The notes under the pieces: model-generated
Seen by the model: the letters and a program-made list of their open reading frames with translations, nothing else
Told to the model about the DNA's origin: nothing
Database searches by the model: none
Shown: positions 33,960 to 46,519 of the stretch, piece after piece
How the letters are laid out: every line of letters starts with the position of its first letter
Position numbering within the stretch: position 1 is the stretch's first letter
Assembly: GCF_000247695.1 (NCBI RefSeq)
Contig: NW_004624778.1
Location: 11,719,522 to 11,783,521 of the forward strand
Reading direction: 5' to 3'
From: Heterocephalus glaber
Lineage: Eukaryota; Chordata; Mammalia; Rodentia; Bathyergidae
Length of the DNA stretch: 64,000 bases
Program-made: the position numbers and the translations under genes

Positions 33960-34700
33960 TTTTTTCATGACAGGCCCCATGAGTAAAGTCAAAAAGGTAA
34001 ATGATAAAAGACAAAATACTAGTCATGTACATCATGGAAAAGGGTTAATACCAGTAGTCTTCAAAAGACTCATAAAAATGGAGAAAAAAAGAACTAAAAC
34101 CCAATAGAAAATGGGCAAAAGACACGAACAAACAGATATTTTACAAAAGGAACGATTAAAATGACCCTTAAACATACAAAAATGTTCAATTTTTCTCATT
34201 ATAAGGGGAATGAAAATTCAAATTACACTGAAATGCTGTTTTGGGTCCATGAGATTGACAAAACTTCCACCCCTCCATGATGCCCTCTGTCAGCAAGGTT
34301 GTGAGTAAACAGGCGGGAATGGAAACTGGCAGAGCCCCATACTGGGGAGTGTGGCAACACCTAGAGACTTGCCCTGAAGCTACCTTTCCAAGCATAAGAA
34401 ACATATGCACAGCATTGCAACATTATTTGTACTTGTGAAATAAAGGAAAACATCTATGTTGTCATACATAAGAGAGCAGATTAAAAAATAATGGTATGCA
34501 TAAATAATGAAGAATTATACAGCTCTGAAGAAGAATGAGGAAGACCTCTGTGAACTGGTATGAAGTAATTTCCATGAGAGTTTATTAAATGAATAATGTA
34601 TTTAAAAACATATGGCATATGTATTTAAAATAATGTATTTAAAAAGGATAATATGCTACATTTTTTTAAGAAGAGAAAGAGAAAAATTATAATTTTGCTT
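33960..34700 (+). mobile_element. Old L1 ORF2/3' fragment
   Basis: Reads aatagaaaatgggcaaaaga, cacgaacaaacagatatttt, acaaaaggaacgattaaaat, then agcattgcaacattatttgt, taatggtatgcataaataat and gaagaattatacagctctga. These are the familiar late-ORF2 segments of L1 in order, with many stops and indels. Confidence 0.75.
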
Positions 34701-35615
34701 ATTTTCACAAAAAAGCAATAGAAGTGTAAGCAGAAAGAATTAGGTTGGTAACTTGCAAGAAGAGAATTGGACATAAGAAAGAGTAATATGTCTTCAAGTA
34801 TACCCTTTCATATAGTTTTGATTTTTAAAAGCATGCTAATATTGTATATATTTTTAAAATTAAATTAAGTCAATAAGAATGGGAAAGAAAATCTTCAAAC
34901 TGAAAGCAAACTGAAAAAAAAGAACTTAGCTATAGCTCAGATAAATACTATAATCACACTGAAGAGCAAAAGAAGAAGGAAAGACTAACTCTAATAATTT
35001 ATGAGCACGGTAGGTTGGGGTAAGGGCAAAGGGAAAGAAACTTATTAGTTGTAGTAGTGTTGGTGAGACAATTCTCAAAGTAATTTAGATGTAATGAAGG
35101 ATTAAAAAAATGAGTGGTTATGAGAGACCAGAATTCACTGTGGAAGAAGAACATATAAATACAGGATGAGGAAAGCAGGAAACAACCCTGCAGAACTGAA
35201 ATGGAATTGGAGGTATCAGAGTGGATTCATGATGTCTAAAACAGGAACACGTGCATGTGTATATGTGAGTGTATTTATATGCACATATGTATGCATATTT
35301 GGTTATGTACAAAAGGTATGTCAATATGTAGGTGAATATATGTGTGTTTCCTAGTTCTGTCTCTTGAAAGGGCCCAGAAGCATAGAGAGCGAGCAGCAAT
35401 AAACATACTCAGTGTCAAGACCATGGCATTTAATCCTATTGTCCACAAAGAGGAGCAAGAGCTCCCCAGAGAAATGACTGGTTTCAGGGTTAGTGCAGAT
35501 GAGCCCAGAGCCTCTTTACACCAGAAAGGAAGAACATGCTCAAATCAGGATTGGTGGAATATGAACAACAGTTCACAGGTGTGAGTTTGAGACAAATCTG
35601 AGACAATTTAAGCAC
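34701..35615. other. AT-rich unassigned sequence
   Basis: Purine- and AT-rich sequence, perhaps further L1 remnants. A TG/TA-rich segment lies at 35,250-35,345. Nothing here is coding. Confidence 0.35.
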
Positions 35616-35620
35616 CAAAA

Positions 35621-36069
35621 TACCAGATGTGGTCAAAAAATATTGTGAACATTTAAATTAAAAATAAAGTATTACAGTAAAAGACATTGCCATGAATCCT
35701 CCTCAAAATACGCCCCCTTATTTTCAACATACTTATCCCATCATTCTTGCCACTTTCTGAGATGGTTCTGGAAGTTCTCTTTTGTGACTCTCTATTCTTG
35801 CCTGCCTTGATATCCTGAGTCCATTCAAAATATTTATGGCAATTTCTGTCAAATAAAAACATCACATACAGTGAGTCCTCATCCACCTTACTCACCAGAT
35901 CTAGCACCTTGCAACTTCTGGCTTTTGTCCAAAGTAAAAAAGACTATGAAAGATAAATATTTTGAATCTATTCAGGATATCAAGGCAATCATAATAGTGC
36001 AACTGAAGATGCAAAAAATGTTTTAAAAAATTAACCATTTCACTGTATTTTTAAAAATCATACCTCATA
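35621..36069. mobile_element. Rearranged mariner-family transposon relic
   Basis: The ends form diverged terminal inverted repeats: taccagatgtggtcaaaaaa on the left and, reading inward from the right, TATGAGGTATGATTTTTAAA. On the minus strand, about 35,680-35,775, a frame reads NFQNHLRKWQE, a stop, then WDKYVENKGAYFEEDSWQ, the typical mariner transposase C-terminus. On the plus strand, about 35,880-36,000, a frame reads YSPDLAPCNFWLL and then KYFESIQDIKA, the region of the last catalytic Asp. The two fragments point away from each other, so the relic contains an inversion or a fusion of two copies. It is dead: internal stops are present and most of the transposase is missing. Confidence 0.8.
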
Positions 36070-36555
36070 ACTGGTAAACATGGAGACAATGTGGGAGTTG
36101 GAAAAAGAACATTTGCAATCATCATGTTAACAACAAGTTGAGGCAGGAGTCATCAATGGATGCTGCATATAAGGAGAAAAGGATATTTAACGCATTCCCA
36201 TAGGCCTGAACCAGTAGTGCGATGTGCATGACTGTCCCACCCAATGGGACAGCTGTAAAAATTATGGACCTGTCATGAACATGTTAAACTGCCTCCCTGC
36301 AGACTGCTTCCTATTTCCAGGGGAGGAAAAATAACAATTATCATATCGTGGAGAAACCAGACAATACCTTAACTGGGAGAGCAAATAACCTCACCAATGA
36401 AGGCCACTAAATGTCTTTACATATAATTTCCCAGGAAGCACCAAGTGGCCTGTGCAAGGGTCTGGCCAAGAGCAAGAGCCCAAGGAAACATTAGACAAAC
36501 TTGAAATGGGAACATTTTATTAAAAGTAAGGGGGACATTGCATTCAAAAATGTCA
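36070..36555. other. Unassigned sequence
   Basis: No gene or repeat was identified. Confidence 0.35.
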
Positions 36556-36559
36556 ATAT

Positions 36560-36785
36560 CAGATGGGTGCAGTGGGACACACTTGCAATCCCAGTTACTC
36601 TGCAGGCTAAGGCAGGAGGATCAGAAGTCCAAGGACAGCCAGGGAAACTTACAGAAACCCTGTCTGGAAATAAAATGAAAAGGACTAGAGATTGTAGCTC
36701 AGTGACAAAGCACTTTCCTAGCATGTATGAGGCCTGGGTTCAATTCCCCTGTACTCCAAAAGAAAAAAAAAAGAAAGAAAAAACA
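36560..36785 (+). repeat. B1-dID dimeric SINE
   Basis: The B1 half reads gatgggtgcagtgggacaca, cttgcaatcccagttactct and gctaaggcaggaggatcaga, and ends gaaaccctgtctggaaataa. The ID-like half follows: gactagagattgtagctcag, tgacaaagcactttcctagc and cctgggttcaattcccctgt, with an A-rich tail. Confidence 0.88.
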
Positions 36786-37365
36786 AGGAAGAGAGGAAAG
36801 AAAAAGAAATGAAAGACAAAGAAGGCTGTAAAAATGTTCTGGATTAAAGGAGGCTAAGGAGACATAACTAAATGCAACATGTGACCTGATGGAATCCTTT
36901 ATTGGAAGGACAAAGGCTATGAAGGACATTATGAGTTTAACTGACAAATTTGGAATACAAATGATAGATTACATTTAAGAAAGTATGGTGTAAATGTTAA
37001 AGTTATGGGTCAACCATACCATGACCTCAGCAGGGAATGTGCCTATCCTTGGGAAACACAGCTGAAGTATTTAAGGTGACAGTCCATCATCATGTATGCA
37101 ACTTACTCTCAAATGGTTCAGGAAAAAAGGCACACATGTGGACATCCATGCACGTACATGGGTAATGACAGAGAGCAAATGAAGTGACATTTTAACAGGT
37201 AAATCTGGGATATAAGAATACAAGGGTATTCTTTGAATTATTTTTATTTTTGCCACTCCTGTGATTGGAAATGATTTTGAAATTTAAATATTTCCCTGTG
37301 TGTCCCAACACTTGCAAGGCTCTCCTTTCTCTGTGGGTAAACACTGTCCTTAGCCAGGGGACAGT
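36786..37365. other. Unassigned sequence
   Basis: No gene or repeat was identified. Confidence 0.35.
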
Positions 37366-37369
37366 TCTG

Positions 37370-37520
37370 GAATCAAGCAAATCTGATTTGATGGATGATC
37401 TTGGAGAAGTGACTTTACTCTTGGGGTCTCTGCTCTCTTGTCTGTAGGGTGCTGCCCACCACATAGGCATTTGGACAATTAAAGGAGATCACATGTGTGA
37501 GTGCTTAGCCAAGAGCCCGC
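37370..37520 (+). repeat. MIR SINE
   Basis: Reads ggatgatcttggagaagtga, ctttactcttggggtctctg, ctctcttgtctgtagggtgc, then acaattaaaggagatcacat and gtgagtgcttagccaagagc. Confidence 0.65.
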
Positions 37521-40500
37521 CATAGAAAAGGCTGGTCCAGTGTGAGCTGTCACTTCAGTGGGAGGCACCTATGTTCTCCAGCAAGCCTGTGAGCTGATAA
37601 GAAAGGTCTGTCCAGGACTGGCCTCAGGCAGGCTCCACCTGGAAAAAGCTTTGCTGTGGGGTTGCATCCCTGTCAGGCCTCAGGCTTCTGAAACTGAGGG
37701 CCTTGCACTCTTGGCTTGACTCATACTTGTCCTCACCTATAAAATCCTTTCCTTTGGGATTGACCTCCTCAAAGCCCACTCCTTAAGCTCTACTGGAGCT
37801 ATTCCAGTCCCCTCCACCGGCTCCTTCTCCAAGTAAGGATCTGATGTAGTATTTCAGAGTGGATTCAGTTATGATCCCATCTCTTCTCTCCCAGGGGACC
37901 CCTTTATGACAATGTCATCACTCCCAAGTTCTTGGCAAAAAAGCTATTATCCCTAACAAACAGGGAGTGTGTGCTTGTGTGTATATGTCCATGTATAGCT
38001 CTGTGTGGAGGAGTGTGTGTATATATCTTTGGGCTTAGAATTTCCTTAGAGGTCTTGGAATCAGCCCTCAGGCCAGGACTGCCCAATGAGGATTCTGGAC
38101 CTACCCCTACTCTGGTCCATTGTTTTGAGGAAGTGTGGTTGTGTCACTGTTTTCCATTTGCCCCTTGAGGCCTACTCTCCACCCTTCTCCACCAGTGCTG
38201 CACCCCACCAGAATCCCCCACTGGCTTCCTGTTGGTTCAGCCAGTGCGGCCCCAAGTGGAGACTACAGAGAGGGAGAAAGAAGGTCAAAGTTGGGGTGTT
38301 TAATGCCTTGTCTCAGGCTGGCTGTGGCCCTGGACCAGAGATCACACCCAGAGAAGGTGGCTCCTCATCCTAATCTTCTCGTCCCTGTTCTCAGCACCTG
38401 TCGCCCTCCTTGCCCTTTAGCCCCAAGGTGGAACAGCTGCCCAGTGTAACAACCCTGGCTGTTGCACTGGATCTCACGAGTCCCCTATGTCTTGCACTGG
38501 TCTTTGGAATCAACTCCTTCAGGTGGCCCATTGAGTGTGCCACGGTGTCCTGCTGGCCCTGACTCACACAGACACCTGTGAAGAGCACAGTGCACACCCC
38601 CGTGAATGTGTCCAGAATTGTCTGCTCATGAGGCCAAGGTGCCACACTCAATGAATGGCTCTACCATGAGGCCATCAGGCTATAGAACAAAAAGCCAGGG
38701 CTGCCACTTCAAGCCTCCCTCTGAGGTATGCTACTTCCTGCTCTGCTTTATTTCATCTTTTCATAAGTTACCGTTAACTGAGAAGCATTACAAGAAGGGA
38801 ATTAAAAGAGAGAAAAGTTGGTGGAGGAATGCCTTTCTTCTTGGCTAAACCTTTTGTTAGCAGCTCTTTAGGAGCCTGATTCAATGAGATGAACATGTGG
38901 CAGAGCATGTTCTTCAAAATTAGCTCCGAGAGACACTTGGGGCTCTTTATTATTCATTCTATTAAAATCAAAATATTAGCTAATGCCTGTCGCAGCATCA
39001 GAGTGGGCCTAGCAACTTCTCTGATGCATTGTCTACTTGAAAGTGGAGAAGGAGGCCTTTCATGGGCTGCCTCTGTCAAGTCCATTCTGTCTCCTGCCCT
39101 GGGTGAGAGACACTGGCAGGTCCAGGACAAAGCAGCAGAGCCAACTGTGGGCCCCATTGTGCCAAGGCCCCCGTGAAAGGATGTCTCTGCCTAGCCCTGC
39201 CCTGTGCTGGAGCCCCTGATGGTGGCTATGGAAAAGAGCAAGGCCCTGCCCAGCCCCAGGAGGGTGGCTTCCCATATCTAAGGCCAGAACTGATTTTGAA
39301 GTGGCCAGAGGGGATGATGACCAGGGACCATGAGGCATAAATCAAAACTGCTTTTCAGTTTTCTAGGCTCCCCATTGCTGCCTTTATCTCTGGAGGGAAT
39401 ACCGCAATGCAAATGAATTCCATTTCTCCAGCAGGCACAAACAAATCTGGCTTTCAGCACTCTAGTGTCACCCAGAGGTGTCATGGTGATGTTTTAATGG
39501 GGCCTAGGAAGACTGAATCTCTTAGCTCAGTGCACCACCTTCTCCTTGAGGCCTGGGGTAAGACCAGAGTCCCCTGTTAGGGGAGCTAATAGGGTACCCT
39601 GGATGGCTGGGGCAGGAAGGGGGGGAGCGGCGTGTGCCTGGTACCTTGGGTTACAGGGTAGCTTAATGCATGTCCCTCAGGGGCTTCCGGGTAGCTGGGG
39701 AGCAAAACTGCTCAAGGCCCCATGTATGTGTGTGGGGTGCTGGTGGTTGGTAGAGGCAAAGATTTCCAGGCTGGGTGGACTGAGGAGGGCTTTCCAGATT
39801 CCTTAGGAGATAAGATGAAACAGATGGTTAAACAGAGGGAAAGAGAGAGGAGAGGGAAGGGCAACCAGGCATGTGAGTTAGAGGCCCAGAGGCTAGGGGC
39901 ACAGAACCAAGCATCTGTTGGGGAAATGCTCAGAGGCCAGCCTGGAAGGCAGCCTTGAGTGCAGGCAAAAGTATTTCTTTTTCCTTCCTTTTGTTTCCTT
40001 GAGCAATCCTAAACTCAATATTAATCGCCTAAGACCTATGTTGTTGATAAATGTTGATTTCCCCTGCACACCTGTTCATATTCTAGATGAAAATGTATTA
40101 TAAAATCACTCCATTCAGCTGGTGATTACCATGGCAATCAAGCGCTCTCACTGACAGGCCAGCACTCCTCTTGAAGATAAGATTCTGCAGATAGGAGCTT
40201 TCATGTCACTTATGCCATGCTGGGGAGGGAGGGGAATGAAGCAGACATGGGGCGGGATTTGGGGGATAGCGCTCTTCCCTGAGGAACTCTTGGCAGGCAG
40301 CACAGCCCAAGGGCCTGAAAGGGAAGATGGGGATTGGGTCAGATGGGGGCAAGTAAGTGGCAGGCAGGTGCTCCATACCTTGGTGCTCCCCGCTGCCTAC
40401 ACAGTAGGGATAACTTTGCAGGATCCTTGTGCAGAGAGTACCTGAACTGCCAGGCACCTATGGTCAGGCACCTTGACTAGACTATCATTCATCACTGGAG

Positions 40501-40665
40501 CAAAAAGCACCTCTATGGCCTCCTGGAACATTACAGAGATATGATTATTATCACTGCTTCTCTCTATCATAGAATTATGTCTTATGGTCTGGTGAAAGCC
40601 CAGGTGACTAGCACTGTTTTATTTAGTCCTGATGCAGTCTATTTCATTTTCAGAAGCTCCTAGTA
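37521..40665. other. Mostly unique sequence with candidate conserved noncoding blocks
   Basis: No gene was recognised. Candidate regulatory-looking blocks are 38,870-39,030 (AT-rich, interspersed single-copy look), 39,330-39,490 (octamer ATGCAAAT at 39,407-39,414) and 40,080-40,200 (palindrome GATTACCATGGCAATC at 40,124-40,139). Repeats are unusually scarce here. Confidence 0.4.
40124..40139. promoter_or_regulatory. RFX-like palindromic motif
   Basis: GATTACCATGGCAATC is palindromic except for one base pair. It resembles the RTTRCCATGGYAAY RFX consensus. Motif evidence only. Confidence 0.3.
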
Positions 40666-40669
40666 GGCT

Positions 40670-40850
40670 TCTTGACTTCAGATCCCAGTCCTACCATTCA
40701 CTGGTTGTATGACCGTAGGTAAATGAATAAACTTTTGTGTTCCTTTTCACTTATAAAGGGCAGATACTAAGTTTGTTGTAAGAGCTAAGTGAGGTAGTAC
40801 ATGTAAAATGGTTAGAACAGTAGCTGGCACAGAATAAGTGCTCAAAAAGG
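40670..40850 (+). repeat. MIR SINE
   Basis: Reads ttgacttcagatcccagtcc, taccattcactggttgtatg, accgtaggtaaatgaataaa, then gtaaaatggttagaacagta, gctggcacagaataagtgct. The 5' and 3' parts are both present. Confidence 0.85.
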
Positions 40851-43800
40851 CCATCTACTAATATCCTTGAGTCACTTCCTCCATTGTCATTGGAAAGGGT
40901 CAGATCAGAGGGCAGGCAGACAGCAAGGACTGGACCAGATTGGACATGCAGCCAGGGCACTGCTCTTTAACATGAAGGAAGTTTTTCTTCTGATGCAGGA
41001 ATGTGTGAAGCTAAGCCGTACAAGAAGAAAAGCGTCAGCATGTTGATACCACAACCCCTTACTCCTCCTGACAAGAGGGCAGAAAGACAGCCAGGATGCT
41101 GGGCTTTGCACAACATTGTCTCACCTTTTCCTGGTACCCTTACACTATCCCCTCTGTATGAGGAGACCAAGTCCCAAGAGCCCAAAGCTGCAGAGTAACA
41201 ATAGTGTGCAGGACTGGAACCCAGACCTGCTTGCTCCCCACCCTCAGGGCTTTCACTGCCTTCCCAGAGATGTCAGTTGGCTTGCCTGCTTCTGGCTGTC
41301 CTTTTTACCAGCCAGAACTAGGTCCCAGTCCACTTTTCAAGCCTTGTTCCTTTATTTCAACTGGAGCCGGGTAGGCTCAGCCTAAGGCTATATGGCTCCA
41401 AAGCACTCAAACACTAAAGGGGTAAGAAACACCTATAGTATTTGCTCTATCCCACAGATCCCCCACATGCTAAATGTGATGTAAAAATGACAACCGCCAT
41501 AATAATAGTCACAGCAGCATTTATTACTCATGCTGTCTTGCACCCAATGATACCCTCTTCTTTTCATATAGTGTATGTATCTTTAATGGCATTATTTCAC
41601 ATTGCACCAGACACCGTATCATGCAAACTGGGCCAGAAGCCATAGGCTTTGTGTTATAGAACACAGAAGCATCTGACAGGCTATTATTCTGTGTCCTGCA
41701 AACTCTGCAGTGATAAGGAAACTCCACCAATTTGATGCTTTATCTGCATGCAGTTTGAGGAAAGATATTATTTCAATCAAGATAATGATTCTATTTCTTA
41801 GACTGAAATGAGATTTTTTTTTCATGGCCTCATAGGGGTGCCACCAAAATCCATCTTGGGGCTGGAGCAGGCAATGCATTGGTTAAATGATTTCTTATAA
41901 CTGGAGAGAGTGTAAACCTGAAGAACTGAAAGCAGGGATCTCATTTGCAAGAGAAAAACATATACATCAAACCTATATGACTACAAAATAAGTTCTACAT
42001 ACACATTTGTAGGCATGACACAAACCCACAAGATCAAAAATGAGTGGGACAGTCTGAGATAAACCCAGTAATGATAACAAAGATTCACAGACTAAACTGC
42101 ACCATGACCGGACCTCAGAAATCTTCCCCACCTGCCTGTCACCGAGTTTAGATTTCCTGTGCAACTTTGCTGACAAATGATCTTATTACTATTTCAACAC
42201 TTCCTACTACAGGGAGCTCAGTACCAAGGAGCTTGATGCATGGCTAACCAGATCCTCTTCTGAGAAAGTGCCTCCACATTATATCAAGTCATTTCATCAA
42301 AGAAAACCACAGTGATATTCACAAGGTGCTGACTATGCAGTTTGGAAAGAGAATATATCTTTCAGTAAGTCATTAAACAATATGCAAATGACATTACATA
42401 ATAAATGCAGTGAGACCTCAATAATGTGCACTCAATAATGAATGAACATAGTGAAATTTTAAATTGTTTTAAAGATTTGGGAATTCTAAGGGTTGCAATA
42501 AGGTGTTCTCAAACTGCATGGGATTTGCTTTAAATAATAGTACTTAACATTGCAATTGGAAATAATAATTTATGATTCTTACATCACTTGCTTGTATAGT
42601 AACTCTAAGAAGTTACTTTTGTAAGTTTTTGTGCATTTTAAACATTCCACTGAGAGCCAAATCAGGCTATAAACTGTCTCTTCAAAGAAAAAGCAAATTT
42701 CAACTCAGCTCCTTCTGGAATGGTTCCAACTGTTGACTTCAGGGGCCCGGTAAGATAGTATCTTTTCACCATAAAGTGAATATCTAAAACAGGCTGTTGG
42801 TGTGCACACATTTATGGAAAGTAACACAAAACTTATTGAGTATTTCAAGGAGAAGAGCAGCCTGGAATCAGAGGGGGGAAGGAGATTTTCTATAGAAGAC
42901 TTTTTGGTACTTTATATTACCTATAAGGATAAAATTTCAGTTAAGAAAACACATACTGTTTTCAGTAAAAGCAGACCTTTGCACTATGGATTTTTATTTC
43001 ATTACCTATACTCTTAAACTGCAAATTGTAACAGCAACTAAAATTACTGCCAGGTCAGGTAAGCATGGCATATGCCTGCCTTCACAATAGGGATGCTCAC
43101 TGACATGATAGGAAATGTAGTTGGTGCCCTGCACAAGTCCCTTTTATCTGCGAGCCCATCCCTTCCTCAGCACCTGAAAGTGTGGAACGTAGCTTTCATC
43201 TGTGACATTCTCTGGAGCCCCTGCTCTTGGCTGAGATGAGGCCTAGCAGGGTGTGCCACCAGCAACATGTCGCAAGTGGATGATGATGAATAAGGGGTTA
43301 AATAAGCCCTGACCCTTGTCTCTAAACCTGACATCACTGCAGTGCAACTTATATGGATGAAATCAAGAAGCTCTCGCCCTGAGCATACATCCTTGTTTGC
43401 TGTCTGCTTCCTTACCCTGGATTCTGGTCTCTCTGACAGGTGCTTCCTAAGACCTTTCCATGGATGCATCACAAGCACCTGGAATCAGCTCATGCTCTGC
43501 CTCCAGTGAATCCCAACTAGTTAAGTCAGTGATGGCTCCAAATAGAGCCCTATCCTCTTGGCAGAGTGTTCCTGGTGTTAGAAGCACATACAGCCTTCCA
43601 CTTAGGGCAGGACTATAACTGCCTTCTTGTCCTGCCCAAGACCACCTGCCTAACACACAGCCTATAAAAGCAGTGACAGCAACACACTGGCCCTCAGAGC
43701 AGATAGGATTCTCAGAACAGGACTCAGGGTGCAGGGGGGGCACGCAACCATCCCTCTGCTTCCCCAGGACAGGATGGCTGTGCAGGAGGCAGGGCCAGCC

Positions 43801-43860
43801 CTGGAAGGAGAGAAATATCCACAAGCAGAGAGGTATCCAGTTATGTGCAGCAGAAAGTTA
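40851..43860. other. Mostly unassigned sequence
   Basis: A weak MIR-like segment lies at about 41,140-41,250. The 42.2-42.7 kb part is AT-rich. A minus-strand open frame at 43,447-43,824 begins just after a fair splice-acceptor-like tract (ttctctccttccag, exon side at 43,800), but the protein matches nothing I know. Confidence 0.35.
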
Positions 43861-43864
43861 GAAC

Positions 43865-43960
43865 ATCTTCGTTCTACCACTTATCTATATTTAGCAACTC
43901 TGAGCCTCAGTTTTCTCATCTCCAAAATGGGAACACCTGATAGTGCCTTTGTAGAGCATA
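43865..43960 (+). repeat. MIR SINE fragment
   Basis: Reads cttcgttctaccacttatct, then ctctgagcctcagttttctc and atctccaaaatgggaacacc, the MIR 5' half. Confidence 0.7.
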
Positions 43961-45250
43961 TATGCAGCAAGACTGCCAAGTATACTTCAAGTTGGTAACA
44001 CTATGAAAATGCTGGTTGTTGCTGCTGCTGAGACTCAGAACTAGCTAGCTCTCCTGCTTGTATGGAACAAAGAACAAATTACCCCTTGTTACATGAGTAA
44101 CCCTAGCTGTCCCTCAACCTGGGCACCAGAAGCTCTGGGGAAGAGCAAGTGGACAGCTGGGAGCACTATCATGGTGACTGTCCATGTAGAACTCAGGATA
44201 TGTCCTGATTGCTGATCACATGGGGTATTGGTGACCCCTAGCTACTACTGTGTGGAGAAGCCTCCCTTTCTGCTTGTGTCTCTCTCTAAGACCTAGAAAG
44301 ATCCACAGTTCAGGATTTCCTATAGTCTATCCAATGTACACAGGTACTGATCTCAAGTACACCTTCAAGTTTGGTGAAAAACCCATTCAGTCATTTCAAT
44401 ATGATAGAGTAACAAACGAACTGGCAGAAACTTAATTTTATTTGCATAGATGAGAGATAATTTATTATATTCTGGTTCTATGTATCTGGACCATTTAGAA
44501 AGGTATTCAACACTCAACCAACTTTACCAACACCCTCCCTCTGGCCATCAGACCCAGGCTTGTGTTGCCCTTGTCCCATAGCAAGCCTTTACAGGTTTCT
44601 GTGCAGGAGCTTCTGGCCCTATCCCTGCCTCCTTCTCCATTGCCCAGATCAAGTCTCCCCTTCCCCATAGTCTTCCCTAAATACAACCCATTACCAGCCT
44701 TCTTCTATGCCATGTGAGCCAGAGCTGACCCCGTGCACCATTCCAGAAAGCCCTTTAATTGTTTCACGTTCAGATGTCTTCTCTTCCCAGCCTGGACAGA
44801 GTCCAGCCCTGTTGTATCTCCCAGTTCGCTCAGAGCCCACCCATTCCCAATGCCTAGCCACATGAAGAGACTGGTACATATGACTGCTCTTATCTAACAC
44901 ACTGTTACATGGCCCACATGAGGATTTACTGTTCTAAATAAGGTCCACCTAATAGTAAACTTAGAAATGCACAAATGCATGCCTCTCTTTTCCCCTTGAA
45001 GGGTTCTGCTGTGCACACAACAAGCCAAGTGAGTAGCTCTCCTGTGAAGCTGGCAGGAACATTCTCCACATAGAGGACAGAGCCAACTTGATGTTTCATG
45101 TGCCCGGCTCCAGCCTCCCCAGCAAAGGCACTTTCTAGAAGAACTCAAAAGCCGATCCCACCCAGGTCATGCTCCCTTCCCCTAATAGCAAAAGCTACCT
45201 GCTTCCCAGGACTATTGCCCAACCACAGAACTAAACAAGCAAAATTCATA
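43961..45250. other. Unassigned sequence
   Basis: The 44,500-44,830 region has an L2-like pyrimidine-rich flavour, but the match is not firm. No gene was identified. Confidence 0.3.
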
Positions 45251-45255
45251 CTCAC

Positions 45256-45317
45256 AGGCACTGATGCCTTAGTCTGAAATTTCAGGCCACCAGTTTTTCT
45301 GCAAACCTGATCATTTC
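45256..45317 (-). CDS. Candidate internal exon (unidentified gene)
   Basis: On the minus strand a 62-bp segment is bounded by strong splice-like signals. Upstream is a branch-point-like GCTAATGTGAT and a pyrimidine tract ending TTCTTCTCTTTTCAG. Downstream is GTGAGTATG. One frame is open across it (NDQVCRKTGG, then LKFQTKASVP), and the other two contain stops. The protein is not recognised, no partner exons were found, and the length is not a multiple of three. It could be a coding exon, an untranslated exon of a noncoding RNA, or a chance match. Confidence 0.2.
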
Positions 45318-45631
45318 CTGAAAAGAGAAGAAAGGGATGGAGAATCACATTAGCATCTGCTCTGGGTATCCCTCTCGGTTTCCTGGCCGACCTCAGGCTT
45401 CTGCACCTTCTCTGCATTCTCCCTCCCAGCAACACTCTTCCCTCCCTGGGAACACCATGTGCTAGCTGGGGGGGGGTGCCCCCACCCCCACAAGCCTGTG
45501 GGCTCTGCCCATGCCACCTCCTCCCACTCCCTAGCGCTGTGCCAGTCTCAGATTGACCAGTGCCTCCAACTCCCTGAAGGCGCTGGGCTTCTTCCCACTC
45601 CAGAGTGAGGCCTCCACTCCTGTAGCATGGG

Positions 45632-45644
45632 GTTGCCTAGCAAC
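45632..45644. promoter_or_regulatory. RFX X-box
   Basis: GTTGCCTAGCAAC is a textbook RFX-type X-box, as found in promoters of many ciliary genes. It lies about 315 bases upstream (minus-strand sense) of the candidate exon, in moderately GC-rich sequence lacking TATA. The motif match is strong, the function inferred. Confidence 0.5.
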
Positions 45645-46515
45645 CCTGCATGCTCAGCTACGGAAGGCCCTCCTAAATTGGACCTCACAGCACAGGGCAT
45701 CTCCTTGTACAGCTGCTTGCATCTTAACAATCTGGCTCTGAATAATAACACAATGGTAATTGCATTCATGGACCCCAAACTACATTTAAATAATGTTCAA
45801 GAGCTGACATAAACCAACAAAGGCCAGAAAATGCATTGCGGAGGTTGACCGTAAGGCCAGGCAGGAATGCTCTGTGAAGGAGGGAGTTGACACCAAAGAC
45901 TTGAGTTAATGACAATGCCAACCTGAACTGTGAATTCTCCTGCCTTTCATCTGAGTATGTCACTGCTTTAATGTGTTGTCATGTGAGTTTGGGCAATTAA
46001 CAAACAGAAGTAGCAGCGCTTGAAGACAGGATGCCCTTTTGGTACATGTACAGTTTTTGGAGGGAGCAGGAGTGAGGAGGCGCTTGGATATGGAGACTCC
46101 CTGAACGATTTTCCTTGGCTTTCACAATCATGGCTAAGTGCATTTTAGAAGGTGAGGGAAAGAACCCACCAAGTAAGCAAGAGCACAAGGCACTTGCTAC
46201 TTCAGTGAGGCACGAATGCAACATGATCGACGTATTTCAGGATAAAAGGTGAAGGCAGAGGCTTTGACACTAGCTCCAGTACAGACCAAGTGGCTTAGTG
46301 CACTGTGGGGAAGGCGGCATGCAGGAAAGGCCGGCCTGCACTCTCTGTCCCTGGCAGACGGAACTGCAGAGCTCTGCTCAGGGTGGCAGTCTTAACACAC
46401 AGGCAACAGCAAGGTGGCAATCTACTGGTGTGGAGCTACAACAGCACGGGGCAAGCAGATCAGACCTGATCATTTCAAAACTCGAAGTGTTCTTTATTTT
46501 GTAAGCTCAAAACTT
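45645..46515. other. Unassigned sequence
   Basis: No gene or repeat was identified. Confidence 0.35.
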
Positions 46516-46519
46516 CCTG

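Noticed and set aside
43447..43800. Possible minus-strand terminal exon after TTCTCTCCTTCCAG
   Set aside because: The frame ends in a stop without recognisable protein, polyadenylation context or partner exon.
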